A stretch of DNA of 64,000 nt from Nephrocerus scutellatus. Lineage: Eukaryota > Arthropoda > Insecta > Diptera > Pipunculidae. A program made the translations under genes and the position numbers. This document shows, piece by piece, positions 63,691 through 64,000 of this stretch; position 1 is the stretch's first letter; every line of letters begins with the position of its first letter. Where the stretch lies: assembly GCA_947095585.1 (NCBI GenBank), contig OX352761.1, forward strand, positions 109,169,890 through 109,233,889, in the 5' to 3' direction. A model generated the notes under the pieces. That model was not told the DNA's origin, did not search any database, and saw only the letters and a list, made by a program, of their open reading frames with translations.

Positions 63691-64000
63691 GTTTCATTTT
63701 AGTAAGAACTACTTGGGATATACTAAAGATATAAAGGAACAAGTAAACTAGAATGTAGAAGAGTATATGGAACTTAAGTTTTTAGGTTTGTGTATAGGAT
63801 TATTTGTCATTGCATAGCTTGACAATAGGTGGCATATTAATACAGAAAATCATTTTTTAAAAGGCGACCCTCAAAAATGCACACGTTCAAAAAGGCGCGT
63901 GATCCGTGGGTCAGTGGGTGGGAGGTCAGTTGGCGGGTCGTCAATTGGATGGGGCAACCGGTAAACGCCGGGTATTTCCGCTAGTCTGGAATAACACATG

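Larger units (their letters stand above)
61582..63984 (+). mobile_element. Helitron with helicase tail (H1 type, 2.4 kb incl. MITE and minisatellite)
   Basis: The 5' end is TCTATA after an A at 61581, interrupted by a MITE and resuming as TATATAAAAACGAAATGCTG (61865), a sequence typical of insect Helitron 5' ends. The 3' end is GTATTTCCGCTAG before a T (63985), with a small CCGG…CCGG hairpin ahead. In between are two ~150-bp diverged direct repeats (near 62045 and 62195: GATTCTTTTTTTGTTTTGTTCG-type), a helicase remnant, a minisatellite, and the GGGTGGGAGGTCAG repeats near 63915-63945. The Rep domain is absent. Confidence 0.8.
33237..64000 (+). other. Presumed intron 2 of the host gene (at least 30.8 kb)
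   Basis: After the GTAAGT donor at 33237, I find no later plus-strand ORF that looks like host coding sequence with a phase-1 acceptor, up to the window end. Everything recognisable is transposon-derived. The third exon is therefore probably beyond the window, although a short exon could be missed by eye. Confidence 0.5.

Overview
The window looks like euchromatic, transposon-rich DNA from an insect, most probably a higher fly. The evidence is an AT-rich background, exons with mixed CAG/CAA/CAT/CAC ('opa') repeats and consensus GT/AG splice sites, and a repeat load of Jockey-, R1/LOA- and RTE-like LINEs, mariner elements, Helitrons and a tRNA-derived SINE. The species cannot be named from sequence alone. 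Nothing prokaryotic or viral is recognisable.

One host gene is supported. Its first coding exon (26934-27301, +) and second coding exon (32152-33236, +) are joined by a 4.85-kb intron. The splice phases match (2 nt + 1 nt make a Gln codon), giving at least 484 residues: a Ser/Thr/Gly-rich head, a conserved-looking basic/tyrosine block across the junction, about 115 residues of Gln/His, then Ser- and Gly/Val-rich segments. A phase-1 donor ends exon 2 and no further exon is recognised in the remaining 30.7 kb, so the gene continues beyond the window. I do not recognise the gene.

Nearly everything else is decayed mobile DNA. 0-13 kb: LINE fragments on both strands, a mariner-type transposase pseudogene (7.75-8.9 kb) and a GGGTCTTTTGA-type minisatellite. 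13-26 kb: a minisatellite, LINE pieces, a complete SINE with a 10-bp target-site duplication inside an R1/LOA-like LINE, a second mariner (minus strand), more SINE/LINE pieces and a tandem repeat. 26-33 kb: the gene, whose first intron holds Helitron, LINE and mariner remnants. 34-47 kb: tandem repeats, LINEs interrupted by a SINE and by a Helitron carrying a Pif1-type helicase remnant, and a pogo/Tigger-like transposase remnant. 48-64 kb: an RNase H LINE end, a very uniform 8-bp repeat array of about 660 bp, stacked LINEs, further minisatellites and a second helicase-bearing Helitron with a MITE inserted 6 bp inside its 5' end.

The most interesting signals are: (1) the SINE's 3' tail also forms the 3' end of a LINE in the same window (16483-16565), suggesting a SINE-LINE partnership; (2) several cleanly nested insertions with identifiable empty sites, giving a relative age order; (3) an unnamed dispersed family ('Rep-A') built of ~115-bp monomers with GC-rich cores, present in eight places; (4) one minisatellite motif at three distant loci next to different transposons; (5) the 8-bp TTAATTCA array. 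I found no coherent multi-gene system.
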